Counted from the first letter of the stretch, positions 49,357 through 59,185 are shown. The stretch: DNA of 64,000 nt from an uncultured bacterium (GCA_902780135.1 CACZEK010000004.1:71146-135145), one strand, 5' to 3'. Notes: a model not told the origin generated them from the letters alone. Translations and numbers: made by a program.

Positions 49357-50187
49357 TTATTCCGCAGAGCCGCCGTTGATGACGTCGAACGTCTTCCCGT
49401 GGCGGCGGAAACAGGTCAGCCGGCGTTCGAGTTCGTTCAGCGTGAACGGGCAGTCCGGGAACTCCGCGCGGTAGACCGCCAGGAACGCCCGCGCTTCGTC
49501 AGCGGGGAGTTTCAGGTCGAGCAGCGGCGTATACAGGTCGAAGAGCACGGGCTGTTTCATCGCCCCGCGGAACCTCATCCGGCACCGTGCCACGTCGATG
49601 AAGAAAATCTCCATCGCCTCCGGGGTGTCGCCGCGGTAGAGGATATTCCGAGGGTGCAGCGCCTTGTGGTAGAACCCGTGGCGGTGCATCTTCGCGATCT
49701 CCGGCGCGATCAGCGCGCAGTAACGCCGCCGCATCGCCGCGTCGCCGCACAGCCTGCCGCCGGGCATGAAGTCGATGCCGTTGCGCGTGTTTTCGATGAA
49801 CCGCGTGATGATGAAGGAGTTTTCGATCTTCCAGTGGTGTTTGCGCGTCTCGCCGAACGCCAGCACCTCGCCCGCCGGGATGCCCATCCGCCGGATCGCC
49901 TGATAATTGCGCCATTCGCGGCCGGGATGCGACAGATGCAGGATGTAGCGGACGGGCGCTTTCCCCTCGCAATACTTGTACGCCACGGCGCCGCGGGCGT
50001 CCGGGAGCTCCACGCGCCAGACCTTTTTCCCGCTGCTGTCCGTCAGCAGATTTCCGGCGTTTCTCGCCTCGGGATGCGTCTGAATCCACGCCAGATCCGC
50101 CTCGAACCCTTCGGCGCACCAGTTGGCGGGGTAAAGGAAGCGGAGCGGCAGACGCCACGGGGAAAGCGGATCGTAAAAAATGTTCAT
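49357..50187 (-). CDS. LPS-kinase-like (Kdo/WaaP, InaA-type) protein with altered catalytic loop
   Basis: 276 residues. It looks like a small eukaryote-type kinase fold of the Kdo/WaaP group: YKYCEG near the N-lobe, REWRNYQAIRRMGIPAGEVLAFGE, then IAKMHRHGFYHKALHPRNILYRG and FFIDVARCRMRFRG. In the catalytic loop the order H-x-D-L-x-x-x-N of active kinases reads H-K-A-L-H-P-R-N, so the catalytic Asp appears to be Ala. The metal-binding Asp in FFIDVAR remains. Family members phosphorylate LPS core sugars; this one may be inactive or use another residue. Confidence 0.8.
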   Translation of the reverse strand: MNIFYDPLSPWRLPLRFLYPANWCAEGFEADLAWIQTHPEARNAGNLLTDSSGKKVWRVELPDARGAVAYKYCEGKAPVRYILHLSHPGREWRNYQAIRRMGIPAGEVLAFGETRKHHWKIENSFIITRFIENTRNGIDFMPGGRLCGDAAMRRRYCALIAPEIAKMHRHGFYHKALHPRNILYRGDTPEAMEIFFIDVARCRMRFRGAMKQPVLFDLYTPLLDLKLPADEARAFLAVYRAEFPDCPFTLNELERRLTCFRRHGKTFDVINGGSAE

Positions 50188-50383
50188 TTCCGAGTCTCTT
50201 TGTTGCGTGAGGGCGAGGCCGGGATGCGGGGGACGGTCCGTTCAAAACGGCGGACTTTTTTCGCATTTCCCGGTGCAAAAACGTTATAAGTTACTCTCTT
50301 TTTCCGCAAATGCAAATCTTTTTCCGTTTTTTTTCGCGGGAAACGAGCCGATGAGGGGGGGAAACGATTCGATCCCGGACCGC

Positions 50384-50416
50384 AAGAAAACGCCCCGGGG
50401 ATGATGCCGGGGCGTT
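50384..50416 (-). terminator. Rho-independent terminator after the CE7 gene
   Basis: Minus strand AACGCCCCGG / CCGGGGCGTT stem (50416-50407 with 50398-50389), followed by TTCTT. Confidence 0.7.
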
Positions 50417-50443
50417 GAATTTGAACTTGTTTTCTGTTGCTTC

Positions 50444-52207
50444 TTACTTTTCGGCTTCGGATTCCGGCCAGTCCTCGGTCCGCATGACGATCGGCGTGGA
50501 GAGGGCGTTCGGCTCGGTGTGGGCGCAGTTCTGGTAGTAGACCACGCGCTTTTTGGCGGGGGCGTTGTTGAACAGCACGGCGACGCCGGAGGGCTGCGCG
50601 ACGTAGTCGCCGAGGCCCGCGCGCACGATGTCGACCAGACACGTTTCGGAGGCGCGCTTGATGTGGTTCACCGGGTCGAAGTAATCGAGGCCGGGCTGGT
50701 AGTCCGGGCAGGTGCCGCGCTGGCGGCCCGCCTTTTCGCCGCCGATGTCCGCGCACCACGGCATGCCGATCTCGGCGCGGGTGATCTCCGGGACGAGTCC
50801 GGCTGCCCATGCCGCCTGAAGTCCGCCCTGGCTGTGTCCGACCACGCCGAGGTCCTTTCCGTTCCACGCCGTCACCGTTTTCACGAAGTCGAACGCGCGG
50901 ATCGCGCGGAGCGCCATGCAGCGGAAATACGAGGTGTCGGGGGACTTGTTTCCGGCGTTGTCGTAGGCGTAGTGCCCGAGCTCGCGGCGGATGCCGTCGT
51001 AGTAGGATTCCGGGCGGCTCAGCTCGATCCCGTGCGCGTTGACGTCGAAGTAGACCGTACCCGGCACGCCGTCCGGGACCGTCTGGCTGCGCACGCCGTA
51101 CGCCTGGAAATGCACCTTCGCGGGCAGGGATTTCGCCTCCGCGCCGCTCGGGATGATGAGGTAGCCGGTCACGGGACGCGTCCCGACGCACGGCACTTTG
51201 ACCTCGTATGCGTCGAAGCCGTCCTGTTTCGCCTTGATCTTTTTGAGTTCGGGCGTGGCGGCGACTGCGGCGAGCAGCGCCTTCTGCTTCGTCCAATACG
51301 CGTCGAAATCCTCGGGTTCGGGCACCGCCTGCGTGAGCTTCTCGATCTCCGCGCCCGCGCCGCCGTCGAACCTGCTCTTCAGGTCGTGTCCAGCCTCGTC
51401 CTCAAGCGACGCCTCGATGCGGACGAATCCGGGGCGGTCGATGCTCGTGGCGAGCGTGACCGCCTGGCCGGCGGAGATCTCCGTGCGGCCCTGTTCGACC
51501 CTGCCGTCGTCGCCGGAGCGTTTCCAGTTCAGGAAGAGCTTGCCCTCGACGGGCGTGTCGACGAGCTTGTCCACGGAGAACGTGAACTTCATTTCCTGAC
51601 CCGCCTTGTAGCAGACGGCGGGCACGGCGTCCTCCGAATCGTCCTCCAGCAGCACAAGCCGGAAATCGCCCGCCTTCACGGGCGCGGAACTGACGGCTGC
51701 CTTTTCCCCGGTCTTCACCTCGACCGCGGGGGCGGCTTCCGTTTCGGACCCGGACGGCACGACCACGATTTCCTGCTGCGCGGCGTCCGGTTCCGTGACG
51801 ATGACGGTCGAGCGCGGCACGACGATCACGCGGCCGTACCGGTAGCCGTAGGAACCGTAGCCGGGCAGGAGCGGGTCGAAGAAGTCGGGGCTGACGACCA
51901 CCGGGCCGCCTGTCGGGGGAGGGGGCGGCGGAGGCGGATCGAGCGGACGCACGCCGGGACGTCCGCCGGAAATGACGACAGCGCCGCCGAGACGGCGTTC
52001 GCCGGGGACCGGACCGGGGCCGCCGGGATTGAACGAGCCGCCGCCGGGACGTGCGCCGGGCTGACCGCCGGGCTGGCGCGAGACCGCGCCGCCGCCGGGA
52101 CGTCCGCCGGGCTGACCGCCGGGGCGTCCGCCGCGTCCCTGCGCGAGGAGCCCTGTTGCGGGAATGACCAAAGCCGCGAGAATGAATGCCGCATAGTTTT
52201 TCTTCAT
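50444..52207 (-). CDS. Acetyl xylan esterase (CE7/AXE1) with Gly/Pro-rich N-terminus
   Basis: 587 residues. Signal peptide (MKKNYAAFILAALV, ending LLAQ), then ~110 residues of Gly/Pro/Arg-rich near-repeats (RPGGQPGG type) and a run of eight Pro; next a ~120-residue beta-rich part; then the CE7 hydrolase with GVVGHSQGGLQAAWAA (nucleophile Ser), PWCADIGG, and NCAHTEPN (catalytic His). CE7 enzymes remove acetyl groups from xylan and xylo-oligomers. Start ATG 52207 with AAAGGAAC. Its Gly/Pro tail resembles cell-wall or envelope linkers. Next to GH51, consistent with arabinoxylan use. Confidence 0.85.
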   Translation of the reverse strand: MKKNYAAFILAALVIPATGLLAQGRGGRPGGQPGGRPGGGAVSRQPGGQPGARPGGGSFNPGGPGPVPGERRLGGAVVISGGRPGVRPLDPPPPPPPPTGGPVVVSPDFFDPLLPGYGSYGYRYGRVIVVPRSTVIVTEPDAAQQEIVVVPSGSETEAAPAVEVKTGEKAAVSSAPVKAGDFRLVLLEDDSEDAVPAVCYKAGQEMKFTFSVDKLVDTPVEGKLFLNWKRSGDDGRVEQGRTEISAGQAVTLATSIDRPGFVRIEASLEDEAGHDLKSRFDGGAGAEIEKLTQAVPEPEDFDAYWTKQKALLAAVAATPELKKIKAKQDGFDAYEVKVPCVGTRPVTGYLIIPSGAEAKSLPAKVHFQAYGVRSQTVPDGVPGTVYFDVNAHGIELSRPESYYDGIRRELGHYAYDNAGNKSPDTSYFRCMALRAIRAFDFVKTVTAWNGKDLGVVGHSQGGLQAAWAAGLVPEITRAEIGMPWCADIGGEKAGRQRGTCPDYQPGLDYFDPVNHIKRASETCLVDIVRAGLGDYVAQPSGVAVLFNNAPAKKRVVYYQNCAHTEPNALSTPIVMRTEDWPESEAEK

Positions 52208-52415
52208 AGCCGTAGTTCCTTTCTCTTGTCTGTCTGTCGCGTTTTGTCCGGCGTCCGGGCTTCCGGCGTTTGTGTTCGCCGGATCCATGGGGGCGGGCGA
52301 TGCCCGGACCGCCTCAACCAATCATATAACGTTTCGATAAAACGAAATATTGTATCTTCCGAATAAAATCTTTTCTTTTTTTTGTGTTTTCTTCGTTTCG
52401 AGGCGGAGAACCGGG

Positions 52416-52456
52416 GAAAAAAGCCTGTCCCGAACGATGCGCGGCCGGAACAGGCT
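52416..52456 (-). terminator. Rho-independent terminator after GH51 gene
   Basis: Minus strand AGCCTGTTCCG / CGGGACAGGCT stem (one G-T pair) followed by six T. Confidence 0.75.
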
Positions 52457-52499
52457 CAAGGTTTTTCCGTCATGCCCTCTCAGGCAAACCGCCGTCCGC

Positions 52500-54479
52500 T
52501 CAGAAGCGGATGACGGTCATGGAGCGGGCGGGGAGGTTCACGGTGAACGTCTTGCCGAGCTTGATGTAGTTGTCGGTGAGGGTGTATTCCTTGCCGGTGA
52601 AGTTCGGTCCGGTGAGGACGGTGCGCTTCGCGGAAGCGGGGATGCCCTTGCCGTTGTCGAGCGTGACGGTGAAGGAGACGGGCTTGTCGAGGGTGTTGAT
52701 GTACTTCAGGACGGTGTCTCCGTCTTTGGTTTCGACGGCGGAGGCGGCGACTCTGAGCGTCTGGCGCGCGTCGAGCGCGCCGCCGAAGTCGAGCATGTTC
52801 TTCAGGTAGTTGGTGCCGGCGTTCGCGCCGAAGAGCTTCTGGACCTCGTAGGTCGTGGTCTTGTCGATCTTCGTGTTCGAGAAGTAGATCATGTTCGGGG
52901 TCCACTGCATGTTGCCGTGCTTGCCGAGGAGCGGGGCGTAGGAGGACATCACGACGACGTCGCCGTTGCGTTCGACGCCGGTCAGGAAGATGCCTTCGTC
53001 GAGGGCGGTCTCGATGGTGTTCGGGCGGGGGTTGCCCTGCGCGTGGGCGGCGTATTCGCCGGCGTAGACTTTCGGGCCGGTGCGGTCGTAGTTGTCGTAG
53101 CGGTGCTGCGCGCTGTCCACGAACCAGTTCGGGTTCATGTAGAAATGCTCGTCGACGATGGGGAGCTTCTCCTGGCGGGCGAATCTCCAGCCTCGGTCGT
53201 AGTCGCCGCCGGACGCGCCGGGGCCGACGGTGCCGACCACGACGATGTCGGGATACTTGGCGACGAGGGCGTCGTTGACCATTTTGAAGCGCTGTTCGAA
53301 GGCGTCGGAGATCTGCTCCTCGTTGCCGAGGCCGATATACTTCAGACCGAACGGCTTCGGATGTCCCATCTTCGCGCGGAGCGCGCCCCACTTGGTGTCC
53401 GTGGAGCCGTTGGCGAACTCGACGAGGTCGAGGGCGTCCTGGACGATCCTGCCCATCTGGTCCATCGGGACCGCCTGCTGGCGTCCGGCGAACTGGCAGT
53501 CGACGCCGACGGTGATGATCGGGAGCGCGTACGCGCCGATGTCTTCGCAGAACTGGAAGTATTCGAAATAGCCGAGGCCGCGGGTCTGGTGGTAGCCCCA
53601 GCGGTTCTTGATCGGCTTGCGTTCCTCAAGCGCGCCGACGGAATCCTTCCAGTAGTAGCAGTCGTCCTGCCAGCTGTTGCCGTGCGCCACGCAGCCGCCG
53701 GGGAAACGGACGAACTGCGGCTTCAGGTCGGCGAGCGTCTGGGCGAGGTCCTTGCGGAGGCCGTTCTTGCGGCCCATGAAGGTGTCCTGCGGGAAGAGTG
53801 AGACCATGTCGACGGCGGCCGCGGCTCCGGCGGTGAGGGGCTTGAGATAGAACTTGCCGCAGGCGTCGGCGGTGGAATTGCCGTCGGAGGCGGTGAGGAC
53901 GAGGGAGAGCTTTTCCCATTTGTCGGAGTTCACGTCAAGCGTCCCGGAGGCGAGGACCGCGCCGGTGTCGGAGAGGAGGCCGACTTCGATCTTTGCGGGC
54001 TTGTCGCCCTGCCGGCGGGCGAACATGGAGAAGTCGTATTTCGCGCCTTTTTCGTAGCGGAAACCGCCGAAGCCCTCGTTGAGGAGGCGCGCGCCGACCG
54101 CGTCGACGGAGATCACGCCGTAATGCGGATTGTTCGCGTGGATCGGGTCGTTTTCGGCGATGTCGAACTTCATGCTGCCGCCGTCGACCGCCCAGAATTT
54201 TCTGGCGCTCCAGCCGCGCGCGTCCGACGGGGTGCATTCGAAGTCGCGGTTCGCCACGAGCTCGGCGTACAGGCCGCCGTCCGCGCCGTAATTGATGTCT
54301 TCGAAGAAGATGCCGAACATGGTGTCGGAGATCTTGAGTTTGTCGGACATGTTCACGGTCATCGTGCCCTTCACGTCGGCTTCGGGGTCCGGGTCAGGGA
54401 CGGGGGCGGACTGGCAGGCGGCCGCGGCAAGGGCGGCGATCACGGCGAAAAGCATGCTTCCGGTCGTTTTGCGGTTCAT
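52500..54479 (-). CDS. GH51 alpha-L-arabinofuranosidase, lipoprotein
   Basis: 659 residues with lipobox (AAAAC, Cys ~22). After a Pro/Asp linker come ISDTMFGIFFEDINYGADGG and ELVANRDFE, the GH51 start. A carbohydrate-binding-like insert (~120-230) follows. The barrel has RFPGGCVAHGN, KYIGLGNEEQ (acid/base Glu) and VYAGEYAAH (nucleophile Glu), then the C-terminal beta domain. Cuts arabinose side chains from arabinoxylan or arabinan. Start ATG 54479 with AAGGAAAC upstream. Confidence 0.93.
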   Translation of the reverse strand: MNRKTTGSMLFAVIAALAAAACQSAPVPDPDPEADVKGTMTVNMSDKLKISDTMFGIFFEDINYGADGGLYAELVANRDFECTPSDARGWSARKFWAVDGGSMKFDIAENDPIHANNPHYGVISVDAVGARLLNEGFGGFRYEKGAKYDFSMFARRQGDKPAKIEVGLLSDTGAVLASGTLDVNSDKWEKLSLVLTASDGNSTADACGKFYLKPLTAGAAAAVDMVSLFPQDTFMGRKNGLRKDLAQTLADLKPQFVRFPGGCVAHGNSWQDDCYYWKDSVGALEERKPIKNRWGYHQTRGLGYFEYFQFCEDIGAYALPIITVGVDCQFAGRQQAVPMDQMGRIVQDALDLVEFANGSTDTKWGALRAKMGHPKPFGLKYIGLGNEEQISDAFEQRFKMVNDALVAKYPDIVVVGTVGPGASGGDYDRGWRFARQEKLPIVDEHFYMNPNWFVDSAQHRYDNYDRTGPKVYAGEYAAHAQGNPRPNTIETALDEGIFLTGVERNGDVVVMSSYAPLLGKHGNMQWTPNMIYFSNTKIDKTTTYEVQKLFGANAGTNYLKNMLDFGGALDARQTLRVAASAVETKDGDTVLKYINTLDKPVSFTVTLDNGKGIPASAKRTVLTGPNFTGKEYTLTDNYIKLGKTFTVNLPARSMTVIRF

Positions 54480-54556
54480 CGGGTGTTTCCTTGTGGGTTG
54501 GTTGGTTTGAGCTTGGCTCAGTTCAAATGAAACTGTTTTTTGTGTTGTCAAACGTA

Positions 54557-54584
54557 AATATACACAGAAAACAGGAAGAATCAA
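54557..54584 (-). promoter_or_regulatory. Promoter of the GH51 gene
   Basis: Minus strand TTGATT (54584-54579), 16-bp spacer, TATATT (54562-54557). The remaining 54585-54815 stretch to the histidine kinase gene is AT-rich near 54740-54780 and may hold the opposite promoter, which I cannot define. Confidence 0.6.
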
Positions 54585-54815
54585 GCGAAAAAACGTAAAA
54601 ACCTCAATTTTTTAGAATCGTTTTCTGTTCCGGCAGTCCGCGGATCGCCGGAACAGGAGAAAACCGGTCGGACGGAGCGGAAAAACGTTCGTCCGTTTTT
54701 GTCCGCTTATTTGGCTGCAAAAAGGCAGTATCGCACTTGTTTTTTTTATTCTGCATGCTAAATTAAATAATTATTGTTTTTTCACGAGATAAGAATTGAG
54801 GACGCGCGCAAAAAT

Positions 54816-57800
54816 ATGACCAGGGAACGAACGAACAACGGAACGATCCGCCTCGTTGCCGAGACGTTTGACGCAATCTACCGCCATCTGTCGGACGGCG
54901 TGATCGTCTGCGGCCGGGACGGCGTCGTCCTGTACGGAAATCCCGCCGCGGAAAAGGCGTTCGGCAGGAACTCCGGCGGGCTTGCCGGACTCGCGCTGGA
55001 CGAGATGATCCCGGCGGAAGCGGTGAAGCGCGTCGACGGCGCGTATCAGGTCGTTCTGTCCGGTTTCGAGCTTACGTTCCATGTGTGCGCCGAGTCCTCC
55101 GGCGCGTGGTACGGATCCGTCATGCAGTCCGCGGTCCTTTCCGACGGCACGGAGGCGGGCATCCTGTTCTTCACGGTCCAGCCCGTGCAGGCCGCCGATG
55201 CCGACAACTGGGACAAAGCCGCCGACGGGAATCTTCTGCAGACCATCGCGAACAACGTCCCGTTCGGGCTGTATGTGCGGGACGTCGACAACGAGTTCCG
55301 GTTCCTGCGTGCGAACCGCTACTTCGCGCAGACGTTCCGGGTCGACCAGAAGGAGATCCGGGGCAAAACTGCCGCCGACTTCCTTCCCGCCCGGGTCGCC
55401 GGACAATGGCGCGACTATTCCGAAAAGGCGGTGCAGGACCCGGAAACCACCCAGACGTTCCGCCTGTTCCTGCTGGACGACAAGGGATTCCCGCAGTTCG
55501 TGCATGTCATGGAGCATCTGCACGTCTTTCCGTCCGGACGGCGCCTGATCCTCGGCGCGGTCGAGGACGTTACCGCCGAAACGTTCTTCCACAAATACGA
55601 GTCGGCGAACGCCGAGATCCTGAAGAAGACGCAGCAGGAGACCGACATGAAAAAAGTCCTGTCGATCATCACGGGGATCATTTTCCGCGAGTTCGACAGC
55701 TGCCGCATGGTATGGATGAACCGGGACATGAGCGAGCAGATGGACTTCGTCCGTCCCGACATGGAGGGGAAGATCCCGAAGCTCAAGCCCGAGCTGCAGG
55801 AGAGAATGGTCGCATTCATGCGCCCGATCCTGCTGGAAAAACACGCCTGCGCGATCCCGGAGATGGGGCATGTGCCGGAGCTGGCGCCGGTCCTCGAACA
55901 GGCTCCCGGCTATCCGCCCTGCCAGCTCGCGTTCGAGATCTTCAACCAGAAGCAGTACATCGGCACGATGCTCATCCAGTTCATGAACCGCATGCCGTTC
56001 CCGACCTACAACCTCGAGCCGCGCCTCATGATGGTGGACACGTTCGCCGCCATCCTCTACCGCATCCGCGAACAGCAGAACCTGGCGGACTCCAAGCGCC
56101 TGCTGGAGCAGATCATCGACACGCTGCCCATGTCCTTCTTCGTGAAGGATGCGGGCGACAAGTTCCGCTACTCCATGTGCAACAGGAAGTTCTGCCGCAT
56201 GATCGGACGCGCCCGCGAGGAAGTCGTCGGCAAGACCGACTACGACATCTTCCCCCCGCAGATCGCGGACATCCTGACCTCGGAACACGCCGGCGCGATG
56301 CAGTCGAAGGAGCTGATCCACGCCGACGTCGAGGAGGAAGTGCCGGGCATCGGCTGGCACGTGTTCGAAAAATGGCTCCTGCCGTTCCGCACCGACCTGG
56401 GCGGGAAGATGCTGATCGGCATCGCGCACGACGTGACCGAGGAACGCAAGCTGCACGGGATCGAGAAGTTCAAGATGAACATTCTCGCCTACTTCAACGA
56501 CAACCACGGCAGCATCCGCGAATTCTGCGACTACATGGCGGGGCAGATGATCGACATCATGCACTCCGACCGGATCCTCCTGCTCCCGCAGAACGCGTCG
56601 AACGGCCTTCGCGCGACGAACGAATGGACGCGGCCCGGCGTCGAACGCATCGGCAAGCACGATTCGAAGTGCCCGGTCCTGAAGCTGTGCCGCGAAAAGC
56701 GCGGCGAGCCCGTGCTCGCGTTCGAAGACGCCGAGGCGCTCTACGCGGACGCCCCGGACGTCGCATGCCGCGCGAAATCCGCCCTGATCGCCCGCGTGAG
56801 CATCAACGGACGGTTCTGGGGCGCGCTTGCCGTCCATTACACCCGCTCGAGAACGCGGTTCAGCGCCGCCGACCTCCAGCTGGTCCAGGCCGCCGCGTCC
56901 CTGCTTGCCATGGCGGTGGAACGCGGCGAGGCGGAACGCGAGATCCAGCGCCGCGAACGCGAAAACCAGCTGCTCGTCGACAACACCATCATCCCGGTGG
57001 CGATGTTCGACGGCTCGGGCCGTCTGCTCCGCTGCAACAAGCCGTACCAGGAATCGGTCGCCACGCTCGAACGCGAGATCAAGCCGCTTCTGCTTCAGGC
57101 GATCATGAACGGTTCCCGCACGTCCTCCATCCAGCGCGAGATCAACGGCAAGTTCTGGCAGATCGACGCACACGGCGTGTTCGACACCTCGAACAAGCTC
57201 TCCTATATCTTCATGTTCGCCGTGGACACCACAGAATCCGTCACGCGCATCCGCAGGCAGGACGCCATCAACTCCTGCATGGCGGCGATCCTCTCCGAGG
57301 CGGACGAGGACATCCGCGCCATCCACGAGGTCGTCCGCATCGTCTCCGGCTACTTCTCGGCCGACGGCGGCAACTTCGTCCATTTCAAGCCGGACGGAAT
57401 GGAGCTGCTGGCGTCCTGGGGCTTCGAGGAGGGCGACCATCTCTTCTTCCGGAACATGCCGAAGGACCGCGAGTACACCAGCACCGACAACGAATGGATG
57501 TCCGTGCTCGACGGACGCGACATCACGGTCGAAAACGACCTGCAGAACATCCCGATCGAGGACCCCTACCTCGCGCAGATCGTCCGCGCCACCAGGATGG
57601 GGACGCGCTGCTCCTTCAAGCTCATGCACGGCGACCGCGTCTGGGGCGCGGTGTCCCTCTATTTCAAGGACCCGTGGCACTCCTTCTCGCAGGACGACTA
57701 CGACATGCTGGGCAACTTCCAGCACACCGCGAACATGCTGCTCCTGAAATACGAGCTCACGCAGAACCTGAAGGCGGAGCGCGACAAGGCGGTCTCCGCC

Positions 57801-58940
57801 GAAAAGGCGAAGAGCTTCTTCTTCAGCTGCGTCAGCCACGACATCCGCACGCCGCTGAACTCCATCATCGGGTTCTCCGAGCTCCTCCAGCAGGGCGGGC
57901 TCCCGCAGGAGAAGGTCACGGAATACCTCGGAAACATCATCTTCAGCGGCAACGCCCTGATGCAGCTCATCAACGACGTGCTGGACTTCGCCTCGCTCGA
58001 CGCCGGCAAGCTCAAGCTCTACCCCGCCTTGTGCGATTTCCGCCGCCTCGCCGAAAACGTCCTCACCATCGTCGGCAACGCCGCGCACAACAAGGCGCTC
58101 TATCTGAAGCTCGACGCCCCCGGCGCGATCCCGTGGGTGAAGGTCGATTCCCAGCGCGTCAGCCAGATCCTCTTCAACCTCATCGGAAACGCCGTCAAAT
58201 TCACCGAAAAGGGCGGCGTCACCCTGCATATCCGGTTCACGCCGGACGCGCAGCCCGCCGACGGGAAGAAGACCGGACTGCTCGAGTTCACCGTCCAGGA
58301 CACCGGCATCGGCATCGACAGGAGCCATTTCTCCGACCTCATGCAGCCGTTCGTGCGCATCCGCACGAAATCGGAGGTCGTCGGCACCGGGCTCGGACTC
58401 TCCATCTGCAATCTCATGACCGCGAAAATGGGCGGCAAGATCAGGATCGACAGCGAGGTCGGCGTCGGCAGCTCGTTCACGGTCGAGCTCCCGCGCATCG
58501 AGTACCAGACCGAAGCGCCCGCCGAACTCGAACAGAAGACGGGCGCGGCGCACGTCCTGCCCGCCGACCCCGATCTCTCGCTCCTGCTGGTCGACGACAA
58601 CGAACTGAACCTGAAGGTGCTGGAGGCGCTCTGCCGGAAGCTCGGCGTGAAGAACATCGGCACCGCCGAATCGGGCGCGGACGCGCTGAAATTGATGAAC
58701 GACACGCGGTTCGACGCCGTGTTCACGGACGTCTGGATGCCGGGCATGAGCGGTCCCGAGCTCGCCGAGGAGATCCGCCGGAATCCGGCGTGGCGCCACC
58801 TCCCCGTCTACGCCCTCACCGCCGACGTCGAGAAGACCAAGAAGGCGGATCCCGCGCCGTTCACCGGAATCCTGCTGAAGCCCCTCCGCACGGAAAACAT
58901 CGCCGACCTCCTGCAGAGGATTCTCTCCGCGAAGCAGTGA
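54816..58940 (+). CDS. Soluble hybrid histidine kinase with PAS/GAF arrays and C-terminal receiver
   Basis: 1374 residues, no membrane helix or signal peptide, so a cytoplasmic sensor. Order by eye: PAS (~15-125), PAS (~140-260), GAF-like (~270-420), PAS (~430-545, MSFFVKDAGDKFRYSMCNRKF), GAF (~550-710), PAS (~715-810), GAF (~815-985), HisKA with phospho-acceptor His1008 (FSCVSHDIRTPLNS), HATPase (~1110-1230: NLIGNAVKFTEKGG, DTGIGID, GTGLGLSIC) and receiver with Asp1305 (FTDVWMPGMSG). ATG 54816 chosen over TTG 54774; GAGGA lies 13 bp upstream, so the start is not firm. No response regulator or target operon is adjacent. Confidence 0.9.
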   Translation: MTRERTNNGTIRLVAETFDAIYRHLSDGVIVCGRDGVVLYGNPAAEKAFGRNSGGLAGLALDEMIPAEAVKRVDGAYQVVLSGFELTFHVCAESSGAWYGSVMQSAVLSDGTEAGILFFTVQPVQAADADNWDKAADGNLLQTIANNVPFGLYVRDVDNEFRFLRANRYFAQTFRVDQKEIRGKTAADFLPARVAGQWRDYSEKAVQDPETTQTFRLFLLDDKGFPQFVHVMEHLHVFPSGRRLILGAVEDVTAETFFHKYESANAEILKKTQQETDMKKVLSIITGIIFREFDSCRMVWMNRDMSEQMDFVRPDMEGKIPKLKPELQERMVAFMRPILLEKHACAIPEMGHVPELAPVLEQAPGYPPCQLAFEIFNQKQYIGTMLIQFMNRMPFPTYNLEPRLMMVDTFAAILYRIREQQNLADSKRLLEQIIDTLPMSFFVKDAGDKFRYSMCNRKFCRMIGRAREEVVGKTDYDIFPPQIADILTSEHAGAMQSKELIHADVEEEVPGIGWHVFEKWLLPFRTDLGGKMLIGIAHDVTEERKLHGIEKFKMNILAYFNDNHGSIREFCDYMAGQMIDIMHSDRILLLPQNASNGLRATNEWTRPGVERIGKHDSKCPVLKLCREKRGEPVLAFEDAEALYADAPDVACRAKSALIARVSINGRFWGALAVHYTRSRTRFSAADLQLVQAAASLLAMAVERGEAEREIQRRERENQLLVDNTIIPVAMFDGSGRLLRCNKPYQESVATLEREIKPLLLQAIMNGSRTSSIQREINGKFWQIDAHGVFDTSNKLSYIFMFAVDTTESVTRIRRQDAINSCMAAILSEADEDIRAIHEVVRIVSGYFSADGGNFVHFKPDGMELLASWGFEEGDHLFFRNMPKDREYTSTDNEWMSVLDGRDITVENDLQNIPIEDPYLAQIVRATRMGTRCSFKLMHGDRVWGAVSLYFKDPWHSFSQDDYDMLGNFQHTANMLLLKYELTQNLKAERDKAVSAEKAKSFFFSCVSHDIRTPLNSIIGFSELLQQGGLPQEKVTEYLGNIIFSGNALMQLINDVLDFASLDAGKLKLYPALCDFRRLAENVLTIVGNAAHNKALYLKLDAPGAIPWVKVDSQRVSQILFNLIGNAVKFTEKGGVTLHIRFTPDAQPADGKKTGLLEFTVQDTGIGIDRSHFSDLMQPFVRIRTKSEVVGTGLGLSICNLMTAKMGGKIRIDSEVGVGSSFTVELPRIEYQTEAPAELEQKTGAAHVLPADPDLSLLLVDDNELNLKVLEALCRKLGVKNIGTAESGADALKLMNDTRFDAVFTDVWMPGMSGPELAEEIRRNPAWRHLPVYALTADVEKTKKADPAPFTGILLKPLRTENIADLLQRILSAKQ

Positions 58941-59156
58941 GCCGCTCGCAGAACGATTCGGTCGGTGCGTCGGTGCGAGCAGGGGGGGGGCCGCATTTTC
59001 CTGACCGGATGCGGCTGCGTGGAAGCCGTCCGGTCGGCAGTTTCCATGTCGGCTGATATCAGTTCAGAACTCTGCCGGAATCCTTCTTTTCTCTAACATT
59101 GTAGCATGAGAAAAAGGTTTTTTTGAAAAATGGTTTATAAAAACCAAGTTTTTGAT

Positions 59157-59185
59157 TTGACATAATCCAAAATGTGTGCTATAGT
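59157..59185 (+). promoter_or_regulatory. Near-consensus promoter of the methylase cassette
   Basis: TTGACA (59157-59162), 17-bp spacer ending TGC, TATAGT (59180-59185). The strongest promoter seen in the window; start near 59192, 39-nt leader. The sequence 58941-59156 before it has no gene; it includes a run of nine G near 58982. Confidence 0.75.

Noticed and set aside
54771..58799. 1342-codon open frame on the minus strand opposite the histidine kinase gene
   Set aside because: Composition is Asp/Val/Arg/Ala-biased with no motifs; it mirrors the GC3-rich sense gene. The plus frame has clear PAS, HisKA and REC motifs.
55085..59056. 1323-codon plus-strand frame overlapping the same gene
   Set aside because: Arg/Pro/Ala-rich out-of-frame reading of the kinase gene with no recognisable domains.
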